NCBI GenBank assembly: GCA_900489925.1 | Contig: UEHQ01000009.1 | Coordinates: 62,001-126,000 of the forward strand | Source of the DNA: Hyphomicrobiales bacterium | GTDB lineage: Bacteria > Pseudomonadota > Alphaproteobacteria > Rhizobiales > Rhizobiaceae | Direction of reading: 5' to 3' | DNA length: 64,000 nucleotides | Position numbers and translations under genes: made by a program | In this document: positions 43,235 through 52,280 of the stretch, in pieces | Position numbering within the stretch: the first letter of the stretch is position 1 | Layout of the letters: the number at the start of each line of letters is the position of its first letter | Notes under the pieces: model-generated | The model's input: the letters and a program-made list of their open reading frames with translations, nothing else | What the model was told of the DNA's origin: nothing | Databases searched by the model: none

Positions 43235-44428
43235 ATGATGATCGGTAAAGACACGCCACGGCGCCTCAGCATCTTCGGTTCGACGGGCTCGATTGGGCAG
43301 AACACGCTTGATGTCGTGCAGCAGCTGGGCGGACGGGACAGCTTCGATATTTCCGTCGTGACCGGCAATGAAAATGTCGAACTTCTCGCGCAGCAGGCAA
43401 AAGCGTCGGGAGCCCGGCTCGCTGTTACCGCCAGCGATGGCAAATACGAAGCGCTCAAGGCCGAGCTTTCCGGCAGCGGCATTGCCGTCGCGGCGGGCGT
43501 CTCCGGGCTCGGCGAAGCCGCCGATATGGAAGCCGACTGGGTGATGGCGGCAATCGTCGGCACGGCCGGACTTGCACCGACGCTTGCCGCGGCGCGAAGA
43601 GGCGCAACGATCGCCCTTGCCAACAAGGAATGCCTCGTGTCCGCCGGCGATCTGTTCGTGGATGCCGTGAAGGCGGGTGGCGGACAGCTCATTCCCGTCG
43701 ACAGCGAGCACAGCGCCATTTTCCAGTCGCTTGACGAAGCTCAGAGGCATGCAGTCGAGCGGATCATCCTAACAGCCTCCGGCGGTCCGTTTCGCACGTG
43801 GTCCCGCGCCGAGATGGCGAATGTGACCGTAGCGACCGCGCGTGCTCATCCGAACTGGTCGATGGGCCTGAAGATCTCGATTGGCAGTGCCTCCATGTTC
43901 AACAAGGCGCTGGAGATGATCGAGGCGAAGCACCTGTTCGATGTTCGCCCCGACCAGATCGAGGTTATCGTTCATCCGCAGTCGATCATCCATTCCATGG
44001 TCGGCTATACGGATGGATCCGTCATCGCCCAGCTCGGCAGCCCCGACATGCGCACGGCAATCGGCTACGCACTGGACTACCCGCGCCGGCCGCAGCTCAC
44101 CGTCGAACGGCTCGACTTTGCCAAGCTGTCCCGGTTGGATTTCGAGGCGCCCGATGAAGAGCGTTTCCCGGCGCTTCGTCTGGCGCGGACGGCGCTGGAG
44201 CGCGGTGGCCTGCAGGGCGCAATCATGAATGCAGCCGAGGAAGTGGCCTTCCACGCCTTCGTCGACGAGCGCATCGGCTTCCTTCAGATGGCCGATATCG
44301 CCGAAGCCGTCATGGATCGCATGATTGCAACCGGAGGCGCACGCAGCATGGACGACGTCTTCGCGGCCGACGCGGAAGCCCGCCGCCTTGCAGCCGAAGT
44401 AGTAGCTATCAACGAAAAGGCCGCCTGA
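43235..44428 (+). CDS. dxr: 1-deoxy-D-xylulose 5-phosphate reductoisomerase
   Basis: 397 residues, second enzyme of the MEP isoprenoid pathway (DXP to MEP, NADPH and divalent metal). NADPH loop FGSTGSIGQNTLDVV; ALANKECLVSAG; metal and substrate region PVDSEHSAIFQ; flexible loop TASGGPFRTW; HPNWSMGLKISIGSASMFNKALEMIEA. Two ATGs in tandem begin the frame (43235, 43238). Not in the usual uppS-cdsA-dxr-rseP cluster; it stands alone and is convergent with hemA, as known in some Rhizobiaceae that carry dxr next to hemA. Whether a second copy exists elsewhere cannot be seen. Confidence 0.95.
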   Translation: MMIGKDTPRRLSIFGSTGSIGQNTLDVVQQLGGRDSFDISVVTGNENVELLAQQAKASGARLAVTASDGKYEALKAELSGSGIAVAAGVSGLGEAADMEADWVMAAIVGTAGLAPTLAAARRGATIALANKECLVSAGDLFVDAVKAGGGQLIPVDSEHSAIFQSLDEAQRHAVERIILTASGGPFRTWSRAEMANVTVATARAHPNWSMGLKISIGSASMFNKALEMIEAKHLFDVRPDQIEVIVHPQSIIHSMVGYTDGSVIAQLGSPDMRTAIGYALDYPRRPQLTVERLDFAKLSRLDFEAPDEERFPALRLARTALERGGLQGAIMNAAEEVAFHAFVDERIGFLQMADIAEAVMDRMIATGGARSMDDVFAADAEARRLAAEVVAINEKAA

Positions 44429-44439
44429 CGGCGGCCTTT
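44416..44439. terminator. hairpin at the dxr/hemA convergence, overlapping the dxr stop
   Basis: AAAGGCCGCC (44416-44425) and GGCGGCCTTT (44430-44439) form a 10-bp perfect stem with the 4-base loop TGAC, so the dxr stop TGA lies in the loop. The right arm ends in T3. It sits 22 bases before the end of hemA, and may serve both genes. Confidence 0.7.
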
Positions 44440-44461
44440 GGTCTGATCTGTACGATGCGCC

Positions 44462-45676
44462 TCAGGCCACATGCCGGGCCAGCGCACAGCGCGACCACAG
44501 CGAATGCAATGCCTCGACCAGATGCTCGATATCGGCATCGCTATGCAGCGGCGTCGGCGTGATGCGCAGACGCTCGGTCTTCTTCGGCACGGTCGGATAG
44601 TTGATCGGCTGCACGTAGACACCGCAATTATCGAGCAGGAGGTCGGAAATCCACTTGCACTTCGCAGCATCGCCAACCATGACGGGCACGATATGGCTCG
44701 GGTTCGGCATATGCGGGATGCCACGCTTGTCGAGCAGTGCGCGCAGCGTCCGCACGCGTTCCTGGTGGCGGGCGCGCTCGAACTGGCTCACCTTCAGGTG
44801 CTGGATCGAGGCGACGGCGCCAGCGGCCAGCGCCGGCGGCAGCGCTGTTGTAAAGATGAAGCCCGAAGCAAATGAGCGGATGAAATCACAGAGGGCCGTC
44901 GACGCGGCGATGTAACCGCCCATGACGCCAAAAGCCTTGCCGAGCGTGCCTTCGATCACCGTCAGCCGATCCATCAGACCTTCGCGCTCGGCAATGCCGC
45001 CACCGCGCGGACCATACATGCCGACGGCATGGACTTCATCGAGATAGGTCATCGCGCCATACTTGTCGGCGAGATCGCAGATTTCCTTGATCGGGGCGAT
45101 ATCGCCATCCATAGAGTAGACCGATTCGAATGCGATCAGCTTCGGCGCCTTCGGATCGGCCGCGGCGAGCTTCGCTTCCAGATCCTGCAGGTCATTGTGC
45201 TTCCAGATGACCTTGTCGCACTTGGCGTAGCGAATGCCCTCGATCATCGAGGCGTGGTTCAGCGCATCGGAGAAAATCACGAGGCCGGGGATCTTGGATC
45301 CGAGCGTGCCGAGGGCTGCCCAGTTGGAGACATAGCCGGAGGTGAAGATTAGCGCCGATTCCTTGCCATGCAGGTCGGCAAGTTCGCGCTCGAGCAGAAC
45401 GTGGTAGTGGGTGGTGCCAGAAATATTCCGGGTGCCTCCCGCACCCGCGCCACAGTGATCAATGGCGTTCTTCATCGCCTCGATCACCTTGGGGTTCTGG
45501 CCCATGCCGAGATAGTCGTTGGAGCACCAGACGGTCACATCCTTGGGGCCATCGGCCGTATGCCGGGTCGCGCGTGGAAAGCTGCCCCGGTGACGCTCAA
45601 GATCGGCAAAAACGCGATAGCGGCCTTCCGCATGCAGGCCATCCAGCTCGTTTTTGAAGAATGCTTCGAAATCCAT
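44462..45676 (-). CDS. hemA: 5-aminolevulinate synthase
   Basis: 404 residues. Condenses glycine and succinyl-CoA to 5-aminolevulinate with PLP, the C4 (Shemin) route typical of alphaproteobacteria. The start at 45676 gives [23 protein letters not shown], with GGAG six bases upstream; the tandem ATG at 45679 is three bases from that site. Landmarks: [56 protein letters not shown], and the PLP-Lys segment [15 protein letters not shown]. Convergent with dxr with a shared hairpin. Confidence 0.96.
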   Translation of the reverse strand: MDFEAFFKNELDGLHAEGRYRVFADLERHRGSFPRATRHTADGPKDVTVWCSNDYLGMGQNPKVIEAMKNAIDHCGAGAGGTRNISGTTHYHVLLERELADLHGKESALIFTSGYVSNWAALGTLGSKIPGLVIFSDALNHASMIEGIRYAKCDKVIWKHNDLQDLEAKLAAADPKAPKLIAFESVYSMDGDIAPIKEICDLADKYGAMTYLDEVHAVGMYGPRGGGIAEREGLMDRLTVIEGTLGKAFGVMGGYIAASTALCDFIRSFASGFIFTTALPPALAAGAVASIQHLKVSQFERARHQERVRTLRALLDKRGIPHMPNPSHIVPVMVGDAAKCKWISDLLLDNCGVYVQPINYPTVPKKTERLRITPTPLHSDADIEHLVEALHSLWSRCALARHVA

Positions 45677-45860
45677 CATATGCTCCAGTATCGTGCGAGC
45701 GTTTTTTGCGAACCGACGCGCACACGTCAACCCTTCGTCGCTGCTTTAGCATCAACTGCGGCAAATGGCCCATAGTCTTGAATTATTTTAATTAGAAAAT
45801 GACCGCCGTGCCAAGTGGAGGGTGATCGCGAGACTGGTGAGCCTCGCGATCAAGCTTTCG

Positions 45861-46658
45861 TCAGCCGGCGTCGGCAACGGCGCGCTTCGCCATCACCTTG
45901 ATGAGATTCGCCCGATATTCCGCACTGGCGTGCAGATCGGACATCAGCCCCGAGGCATCGACATTGACCGCAGCAATCGCCGAGGGTGCCCAGTTGCCCC
46001 CCAACGCCGCCTCGATGCCCCGCTCGCGGAACACGCCGTTCGAGCCTGCACCCGTCACAGCCACCCGAACACCGCTGCCCGCTTTCGCCACGAAGACACC
46101 GGTCATTGCGTAGCGCGAAGCCGGGTTCGGAAACTTCGCATAGCCCGCCTTCTCCGGCGCGTCGAAGCTGATCGCCGTGATCAGCTCACCCTCTTCGAGA
46201 GCCGTTTCGAACAGACCGGTGAAGAAGTCTTCCGCTGCGATATCCCGCTTGTTCGTGATGATCCGCGCGTTGAGCGCCAGCATCGCGGATGGATAATCGG
46301 CAGCCGGATCGTTGTTGGCGACCGAACCGCCGATCGTCCCCATGTGGCGCACATGCGGATCGCCGATCATGCCTGCGAGATCGCAGATCGCGGGACAGAC
46401 TGCCCTAAGCGACGAGGAAGCGGCGACGTCGGCATGCGGCGTTGCCGCGCCGATCGTCACCTTGCGCCCGTCGATCTTGATTCCCGTCATCGCAGCGACT
46501 CGCCGGACATCGACGAGGTCGCTGGGTGCCGCAAGCCGCTGCTTCATCGTGGCGATGAGCGTCATGCCGCCGGAGACATATTTGCCCTCCGACTTGCCTG
46601 AGATCATCTTGACGGCTTCATCGACGGAGGAAGCGCGGTGATAGTTGGTTTGATACAT
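45861..46658 (-). CDS. FAD-binding medium subunit of a xanthine-dehydrogenase-family enzyme (CoxM-like)
   Basis: 265 residues. FAD-binding subunit of a three-subunit molybdenum hydroxylase. FAD motifs: YVSGGMTLIATMKQRL near residue 33 and GTIGGSVANNDPAADYPSAMLAL near residue 108, plus IRYATRYAMTGVFVA-like C-terminal strands. The start is MYQTNYHRASSVDEAV. It is the last gene of the small-large-medium unit, 12 bases after the large subunit stop. Labelled carbon-monoxide dehydrogenase-type in many annotations, but the large subunit argues against true CO oxidation. Confidence 0.9.
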   Translation of the reverse strand: MYQTNYHRASSVDEAVKMISGKSEGKYVSGGMTLIATMKQRLAAPSDLVDVRRVAAMTGIKIDGRKVTIGAATPHADVAASSSLRAVCPAICDLAGMIGDPHVRHMGTIGGSVANNDPAADYPSAMLALNARIITNKRDIAAEDFFTGLFETALEEGELITAISFDAPEKAGYAKFPNPASRYAMTGVFVAKAGSGVRVAVTGAGSNGVFRERGIEAALGGNWAPSAIAAVNVDASGLMSDLHASAEYRANLIKVMAKRAVADAG

Positions 46659-46670
46659 CGTCGTTCCCCT

Positions 46671-49016
46671 TCAATGAACCGCGCGCGCTGCCATCCACAC
46701 CTTCTGCGGCGTGGCCGGCATGGTCAGCATGTTGTTGCCGATGGCATCCGTGATGGCGTTGATCAGCGCCGGTGGCGAACCGATGGCACCGGCTTCACCG
46801 CAGCCCTTGATGCCCAGCGGGTTGCTCGGTGACGGCGTGACCTGGTGCGACACTTGAAAGGACGGCAGGTCATCGGCGCGCGGCATGGCGTAGTCCATGA
46901 AGCTTGCCGTTAGGAGCTGGCCGTTTTCATCATAGTGCACGCCTTCGAGCAGCGCCTGGCCGATCCCCTGGGCGATGCCCCCATGCACCTGACCTTCGAC
47001 GATCATCGGGTTGATGATATTGCCGAAATCGTCGGCGGCCACGAACTGGATGATGTCGGTCTTGCCCGTTTCAGGATCGACTTCGACTTCGCAGATGTAG
47101 CAACCGGCCGGAAAGGTGAAGTTGGATGGATCGTAGAAGGCCGTTTCCTTCAGGCCCGGCTCCATGCCGCCCGGAAGGTTGTGCGCCGTATAGGCCGCCA
47201 GTGCCACCTGGAACCAGGGCAGCATCTTGTCGGTGCCAGCCACCTTCACTTCGCCGTTCTCGATAACGATATCGCTTTCATCGGCTTCCATCAGGTGTGC
47301 GGCAATCTTCTTGGCCTTGGCCTCGACCTTGTCGAGCGCCTTGACGATGGCCGACATGCCGACCGCACCGGAGCGCGAGCCGTAGGTGCCCATGCCCATC
47401 TGCACCTTGTCGGTGTCACCGTGAACGATCGAAACGCTGTCGATCGGCACGCCGAGCCTGTCGGCGACAAGTTGCGCGAAGGTCGTCTCGTGCCCTTGGC
47501 CGTGGCTGTGGGACCCGGTGAGCACCTCGATCGTGCCGACCGCATTGACGCGAACCTCGGCCGATTCCCAGAGTCCGACACCGGCGCCGAGCGAGCCCAC
47601 CGCCTGCGACGGCGCGATGCCGCAAGCCTCGATGTAGCAGCTCATACCGATGCCACGCTTCTTGCCGCGACCTGCCGCCTCGGTCTTGCGGGCCGCAAAC
47701 CCGTTCCAGTCGGAAGCCTGCATGGCCGCATTCAGCGATGCTTCGTAGTCGCCGGCATCATAGTTCATGATGACAGGCGTCTGATGCGGGAAGGAGCGGA
47801 TGAAGTTCTTCCGCCGCAACTCGGCCGGTGAAATGCCGAGTTCGCGCGCGGCTGTTTCCATCGTGCGCTCCAGAAGATAGGTCGCCTCCGGCCGACCGGC
47901 GCCACGATAGGCATCGACCGGCGCGGTGTTGGTGTAGACCGTACGGACATTGGCGTGGATCGCCGGGATATCATACTGGCCGGAGAGCAAGGTCGCATAG
48001 AGATAGGTCGGCACCGCCGACGAGAAGAGCGACATGTAGGCGCCGAGATTGGCGATCGTATCCACCTTCAATCCGATGATGCGGTGGTCCTTGTCGAAAG
48101 CCATCTTCACCTTGGACACATGATCGCGACCATGCGCGTCGGTCAGGAAAGCCTCGGTACGATCGGAGTTCCATTTGACAGGAACGCCGGTCTTCTTGGA
48201 CGCCCAGAGACAGACGATCTCTTCCGGGTAGATGTAGATCTTCGAGCCGAAGCCGCCGCCGACATCAGGCGCAATCACACGCAGCTTGTTTTCGGGTGCG
48301 ACGTTGTAGAAGGCGCTCATCACCAGTCGGGCGACATGCGGATTCTGGCTCGTCGTGTAGCAGGTGTAGTGATCCTCGGCGGAATCGTAGATCCCGAGAG
48401 CAGCACGCGGCTCCATCGGGTTGGGCGAGAGCCGGTTGTTGTGGAGTTCGATCTCCGTCACATGCGCCGCATCGGCGATCGCCTTGTCGGTGGCGGCGGG
48501 ATCGCCCAACTGCCAGTCGAAGATCAGGTTGCCGGCAGCTTCCGGATGGATCTGCGGCGCGCCGGATTTCAGCGCATCGACCGCCTCCACCACGACAGGC
48601 AGTTCCTCGTAGTCGACCACCACGGCTTCGGCCGCATCGCGGGCCTCGGCGAGGCTATCGGCGACAACAATGGCCACCGCATCGCCAACATAACGCACCG
48701 TGTCCACCGCCAGCGGGCGCCATGCGCCCATCTTCATCGGTGACCCGTCCTTTGAATGGATCATCCAGCCGCAGATCAGATTGCCGATTCCATCTGCAAG
48801 CAACTGCTTGCCGTCCAGCACGCCGATGACGCCCGGCATCGCCTTGGCCGAAGCCGCATCGATGCTGCGGATCTTTGCATGGGCATGCGGACTGCGAATA
48901 AAAAACGCGAACTTCATGCCCGGCACGACCATGTCGTCGGTATAACGGCCCTTGCCGGTCAGGAACCGCTTGTCTTCCTTGCGCGTGACGCGTGCACCAA
49001 TTCCTTCAACACCCAT
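46671..49016 (-). CDS. molybdopterin-binding large subunit, xanthine dehydrogenase family (form II CoxL-like)
   Basis: 781 residues from the ATG at 49016 ([21 protein letters not shown]), preceded by GGAGG. Binds the molybdenum cofactor and holds the active site: [16 protein letters not shown], the active-site loop [10 protein letters not shown] (about residues 368-378), and the catalytic-Glu region [15 protein letters not shown] near the C-terminus. True CO dehydrogenases (form I) have AYRCSFR with the Cu-binding Cys; here Gly replaces Cys, so this is form II and probably oxidises another substrate (aldehyde, N-heterocycle or similar). A Mo-cofactor insertion chaperone (CoxD-like) is not in the window. 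Confidence 0.88.
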   Translation of the reverse strand: MGVEGIGARVTRKEDKRFLTGKGRYTDDMVVPGMKFAFFIRSPHAHAKIRSIDAASAKAMPGVIGVLDGKQLLADGIGNLICGWMIHSKDGSPMKMGAWRPLAVDTVRYVGDAVAIVVADSLAEARDAAEAVVVDYEELPVVVEAVDALKSGAPQIHPEAAGNLIFDWQLGDPAATDKAIADAAHVTEIELHNNRLSPNPMEPRAALGIYDSAEDHYTCYTTSQNPHVARLVMSAFYNVAPENKLRVIAPDVGGGFGSKIYIYPEEIVCLWASKKTGVPVKWNSDRTEAFLTDAHGRDHVSKVKMAFDKDHRIIGLKVDTIANLGAYMSLFSSAVPTYLYATLLSGQYDIPAIHANVRTVYTNTAPVDAYRGAGRPEATYLLERTMETAARELGISPAELRRKNFIRSFPHQTPVIMNYDAGDYEASLNAAMQASDWNGFAARKTEAAGRGKKRGIGMSCYIEACGIAPSQAVGSLGAGVGLWESAEVRVNAVGTIEVLTGSHSHGQGHETTFAQLVADRLGVPIDSVSIVHGDTDKVQMGMGTYGSRSGAVGMSAIVKALDKVEAKAKKIAAHLMEADESDIVIENGEVKVAGTDKMLPWFQVALAAYTAHNLPGGMEPGLKETAFYDPSNFTFPAGCYICEVEVDPETGKTDIIQFVAADDFGNIINPMIVEGQVHGGIAQGIGQALLEGVHYDENGQLLTASFMDYAMPRADDLPSFQVSHQVTPSPSNPLGIKGCGEAGAIGSPPALINAITDAIGNNMLTMPATPQKVWMAARAVH

Positions 49017-49096
49017 GATGTCCTCCCAATGGGGTTTCGGGCCTGGCATTCCGCCAAAGACAGTCGTGTCGGCGGCAGCCAGACAATTCCTGAGCG

Positions 49097-49588
49097 CTAT
49101 TCAGCCGCCTGTCTGGCGGTGCCATGCATCTGCTCGTTAGCGGACAGCACAGCCTTGACGATGTTGTGATAGCCGGTGCACCGACAGATGTTGCCTTCGA
49201 GCTCGTGGCGCACTGTCTGTTCATCGAGCTTGCCGCCATGGCGGCCGATCATGTCGACAGCGGTCATCACCATGCCGGGCGTGCAGAAGCCGCATTGCAG
49301 GCCATGATGCTCCTTGAACGCGGCCTGCACCGGATGAAGTTCGCCATCGGTTGCAAGACCTTCGATCGTCGTCACGGCAGAACCTGACGCCTGGACGGCA
49401 AGGATGGTGCAGCTCTTGACCGACCGACCGTCCATATGGACGACGCAGGCGCCACATTGGCTCGTATCGCAGCCGACATGCGTTCCCGTCAGGCCCAGCT
49501 TTTCGCGAATGAAATGGACAAGAAGCGTGCGCTCTTCACAGTCGCCGCTCACCGTCCGGCCGTTCACCGTCAGTGTCACTTTCGCCAT
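49097..49588 (-). CDS. [2Fe-2S] small subunit of a xanthine-dehydrogenase-family enzyme (CoxS-like)
   Basis: 163 residues from the ATG at 49588 ([21 protein letters not shown]). The plant-type N-terminal cluster motif is [23 protein letters not shown], and the C-terminal cluster motifs are CGFCTPGM and [12 protein letters not shown]. Electrons pass from the Mo site through these clusters to FAD. It is the first gene of the leftward unit, followed by the large subunit 80 bases downstream. The order S-L-M differs from the classical coxMSL. Confidence 0.92.
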   Translation of the reverse strand: MAKVTLTVNGRTVSGDCEERTLLVHFIREKLGLTGTHVGCDTSQCGACVVHMDGRSVKSCTILAVQASGSAVTTIEGLATDGELHPVQAAFKEHHGLQCGFCTPGMVMTAVDMIGRHGGKLDEQTVRHELEGNICRCTGYHNIVKAVLSANEQMHGTARQAAE

Positions 49589-49865
49589 GATTTCCTCCTC
49601 GTGCCTCCTCCAGGCACGGGCGGTATCATTTGACGTTTTTGCTTTGGGATCAACCACTACTTTAGGGAGGCATGTTCAATTCGCCGGTACCGAACGGAGC
49701 CTCAGCCCGGCTGTCTCCACACACTTTTCAAGCCACCAGAAATTGCAAACCCCGGCACAAAGAAACGAAAAGCTCCTTTTTGCGCCACAGTTTGCAAGCT
49801 AGCCTGTCGAAAAAGAAGAATCAGGGACGGCCATCGCCCGCTGGGGCGCTAATCAGGAGTAATTG

Positions 49866-50126
49866 ATGAAAAAGATTATTGCATTCGTCTTGGTCGGTTT
49901 GTCGATCACCAGCTGCACTCCAACCGAACGCGGCGCGGGGATCGGCGCCGCATCGGGCGCCATCGTGGGCGGTGCCGTCACCGGCAACGTGCGCGGCGCA
50001 GCCGTTGGTGCGGCGATTGGGGGCGTGTCCGGCGCGCTCATCGGCGCCGTCGCCGAGCAGCCCGGCCAGTGCTACTACCGCGACCAATACGGACGCCGAT
50101 ACATAGACGACTGCCCGCGTCGATAA
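49866..50126 (+). CDS. small glycine-zipper lipoprotein
   Basis: 86 residues from the ATG at 49866 (a TTG just before is also in frame). Signal MKKIIAFVLVGLSITSC with lipobox ITSC (Cys17). The mature part is a glycine zipper: GAGIGAASGAIVGGAVTGNVRGAAVGAAIGGVSGALIGAVAEQ, followed by CYYRDQYGRRYIDDCP. Glycine-zipper lipoproteins sit in the outer membrane; this resembles OmpA-associated or 17-kDa-antigen-like proteins of rhizobia. A T-rich hairpin terminator follows, so it is probably monocistronic. Confidence 0.85.
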   Translation: MKKIIAFVLVGLSITSCTPTERGAGIGAASGAIVGGAVTGNVRGAAVGAAIGGVSGALIGAVAEQPGQCYYRDQYGRRYIDDCPRR

Positions 50127-50140
50127 CCCGCGGCAGCCTT

Positions 50141-50169
50141 AAAATCCCGGGCTCTTTCCGGGATTTTTT
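50141..50169 (+). terminator. rho-independent terminator after the glycine-zipper lipoprotein
   Basis: AAAATCCCGG (50141-50150) pairs with CCGGGATTTT (50158-50167), a 10-bp stem with loop GCTCTTT and a T6 tail. It lies 14 bases after the stop. Confidence 0.88.
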
Positions 50170-50294
50170 GATCTTTTTCCACTAATTCAGCAATTAGGCG
50201 ATTTAAAACGATACACCAAAAGGAATTTTGCCGCTAAGGTTGCCGCCGGCTAGGGGACGCGAAGCTAGATTCCAATGTAACCAAAAAGCGGCGG

Positions 50295-52223
50295 ATGCAG
50301 ATCAGAGGGACGGCACCGAAAACAGGTATTGCGTATCGGCGTATGGGCATCGTGATGCTGGTCGCGGCAGCGGCTGCGCTCTCGCCTGCTCTCGTGGCCG
50401 ACGCTTTCGCCTTCAAGCTTTTCGGCATGAACTTTTTCGGCAAGGACGAAGACACGAGCGATCAGGTTCCTGATCCCGTTCGCTACGACGTCACGCTGAC
50501 GACAGATGCAGCCGATCCCGATCTCAAGGAAGCGCTGGAAAATAGCTCCCGCCTCGTCGGCGACAAGGACAAGCCTGTTTCCGGCGATCTCGGCGTCGTG
50601 GTCAAGGCGCGCGACGACATCGAGCGCCTAGTCGCCACGCTCTACGAAAAGGCACGCTACGGCGGTGTCGTGACGATCACCATCGACGGCAGGAATATCA
50701 ACGCACTGCCGCCCAACCCGACCTTCAACCGCTCCCGGCCGGTGCCGGTCCATGTGAGCGTTGCCGCCGGGCCGGTCTTCAAGGTGCACGAAGTCCAGTT
50801 CGGAGGCGATGCGGCTGGGCAGAATCCGGCCGATTACGATCTCGCCCCCGGCGAACAGGCCGGTTCGCTGGTCATCATCAAGGCTGGCGACAAGATCGTC
50901 GAGCAACTGAAAAGCAATGGTCACCCCCTAGCGAAACTAACAGATCGCAAGGTCATCGCCGATCACAAGACGAATACGGTCAATATCCTGATCGCGGCCG
51001 AAAGCGGCCCGGTCGCTCCGATCGGAAACGTCGGCGTAACGGGAGAAAAAAGCGTACGTTCGGACTTCATCGAACGCTACTCGAGGCTGAACAAGGGTGA
51101 CCGTTATTCGCCCGAAGCCGTGAAGAAGGCGGGAGACAGGCTGCGTGCGCTCGGCGTGTTTTCCAGTGTCACCATCCACGAAGCCGACGCTTTGAACCCC
51201 GACGGGACGTTTCCGATGACAATCGAGGTTGCGGAAGGCAAACAGCGCTATCTTGGCCTGGGAGCCCAATATTCCACGACCGATGGCTTTGGCGTGAATG
51301 GCTACTGGGGTCACCGCAACCTATTCGGCGCCGCGGAATCGCTGCGCATCGAGGGATCTGTTGGACGACTGGGCGACGCATCGAACATCGGCGATCTCGA
51401 TTATTCGGCGGGCGTCACCTTCACTAAGCCGGGCGCATTTTTCCCGTCCGCGACCCTGACGGCAAGCATTCTTGCAAAGACGGAAAACCCGGATGCCTAT
51501 AGCGCCAAGCTGGTGACGGCATCGCTCGGTCTTGCCTATGAACTCAGCGACATCGACACGATCAGCGGTGCCGGCGAGGTCAGCTGGGAAAAGGACGACG
51601 ACGCCTTCGGCACCAATACGTACCTGACCTTTGCGCTGCCGTTCCAATACGATCGCGACACGCGCGACAACAAGCTTGACCCGACCGAAGGCTATCGCGC
51701 CACCCTGAAGGCAACGCCAAGCTACGAATCCTATAACGGAACCTTCTTTTCCAGTTTGGAGGGCTCCATCTCCGGCTATCAGGGACTGGGTGCGGAGGAT
51801 CGCATCGTTCTCGCCGGCAAGCTTTCCACGGGCTTCCTTTTTGGCGCCGACAATCTGGAAAACATTCCCGCGACCCGGCGTTTCTTTGCTGGCGGCGGCG
51901 GTTCTGTCCGCGGCTACGGCTACCAGGAAATTTCACCTTACAATGCTGCCAACGATCCCACCGGCGGCGCATCCTACGTCACGGCATCGTTCGAGACGCG
52001 CGTGAAGATCACCGATACGATCGGCATTGTTCCGTTCATCGATGTCGGAACGGTCTCAGCCGACCTTGCGCCGGACTTCTCCGACATCCGGGCAGGCGCG
52101 GGTATCGGCGTTCGTTACGCGACACCGTTTGGCCCGTTGCGACTTGATTTCGCCGTACCGCTCAACAAGTACGAAGGCGGAACCAGCTACGGCATCTATG
52201 CCGGGATCGGTCAGTCATTCTGA
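50295..52223 (+). CDS. tamA: autotransporter assembly factor TamA (BamA-family outer membrane protein)
   Basis: 642 residues. Signal region MGIVMLVAAAAALSPALVADAFAF begins near residue 17; a start at that ATG (50343) is possible. POTRA domains span residues ~60-330, with YSRLNKGDRYSPEAVKKAGDRLRALGVF typical of the last. The C-terminal half is a 16-strand Omp85 barrel (GLGAQYSTTDGFGVNGYWGHRNLFG; RRFFAGGGGSVRGYGYQ lid-lock) ending in IGQSF. With TamB it inserts or transports outer-membrane components. It is 57 bases before tamB, one operon. Confidence 0.92.
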   Translation: MQIRGTAPKTGIAYRRMGIVMLVAAAAALSPALVADAFAFKLFGMNFFGKDEDTSDQVPDPVRYDVTLTTDAADPDLKEALENSSRLVGDKDKPVSGDLGVVVKARDDIERLVATLYEKARYGGVVTITIDGRNINALPPNPTFNRSRPVPVHVSVAAGPVFKVHEVQFGGDAAGQNPADYDLAPGEQAGSLVIIKAGDKIVEQLKSNGHPLAKLTDRKVIADHKTNTVNILIAAESGPVAPIGNVGVTGEKSVRSDFIERYSRLNKGDRYSPEAVKKAGDRLRALGVFSSVTIHEADALNPDGTFPMTIEVAEGKQRYLGLGAQYSTTDGFGVNGYWGHRNLFGAAESLRIEGSVGRLGDASNIGDLDYSAGVTFTKPGAFFPSATLTASILAKTENPDAYSAKLVTASLGLAYELSDIDTISGAGEVSWEKDDDAFGTNTYLTFALPFQYDRDTRDNKLDPTEGYRATLKATPSYESYNGTFFSSLEGSISGYQGLGAEDRIVLAGKLSTGFLFGADNLENIPATRRFFAGGGGSVRGYGYQEISPYNAANDPTGGASYVTASFETRVKITDTIGIVPFIDVGTVSADLAPDFSDIRAGAGIGVRYATPFGPLRLDFAVPLNKYEGGTSYGIYAGIGQSF

Positions 52224-52280
52224 CAAGACATGAGTGCGCAGCGGCTTGGCCGCGGTAAATTGCTTTAGACAAACAGGGGC

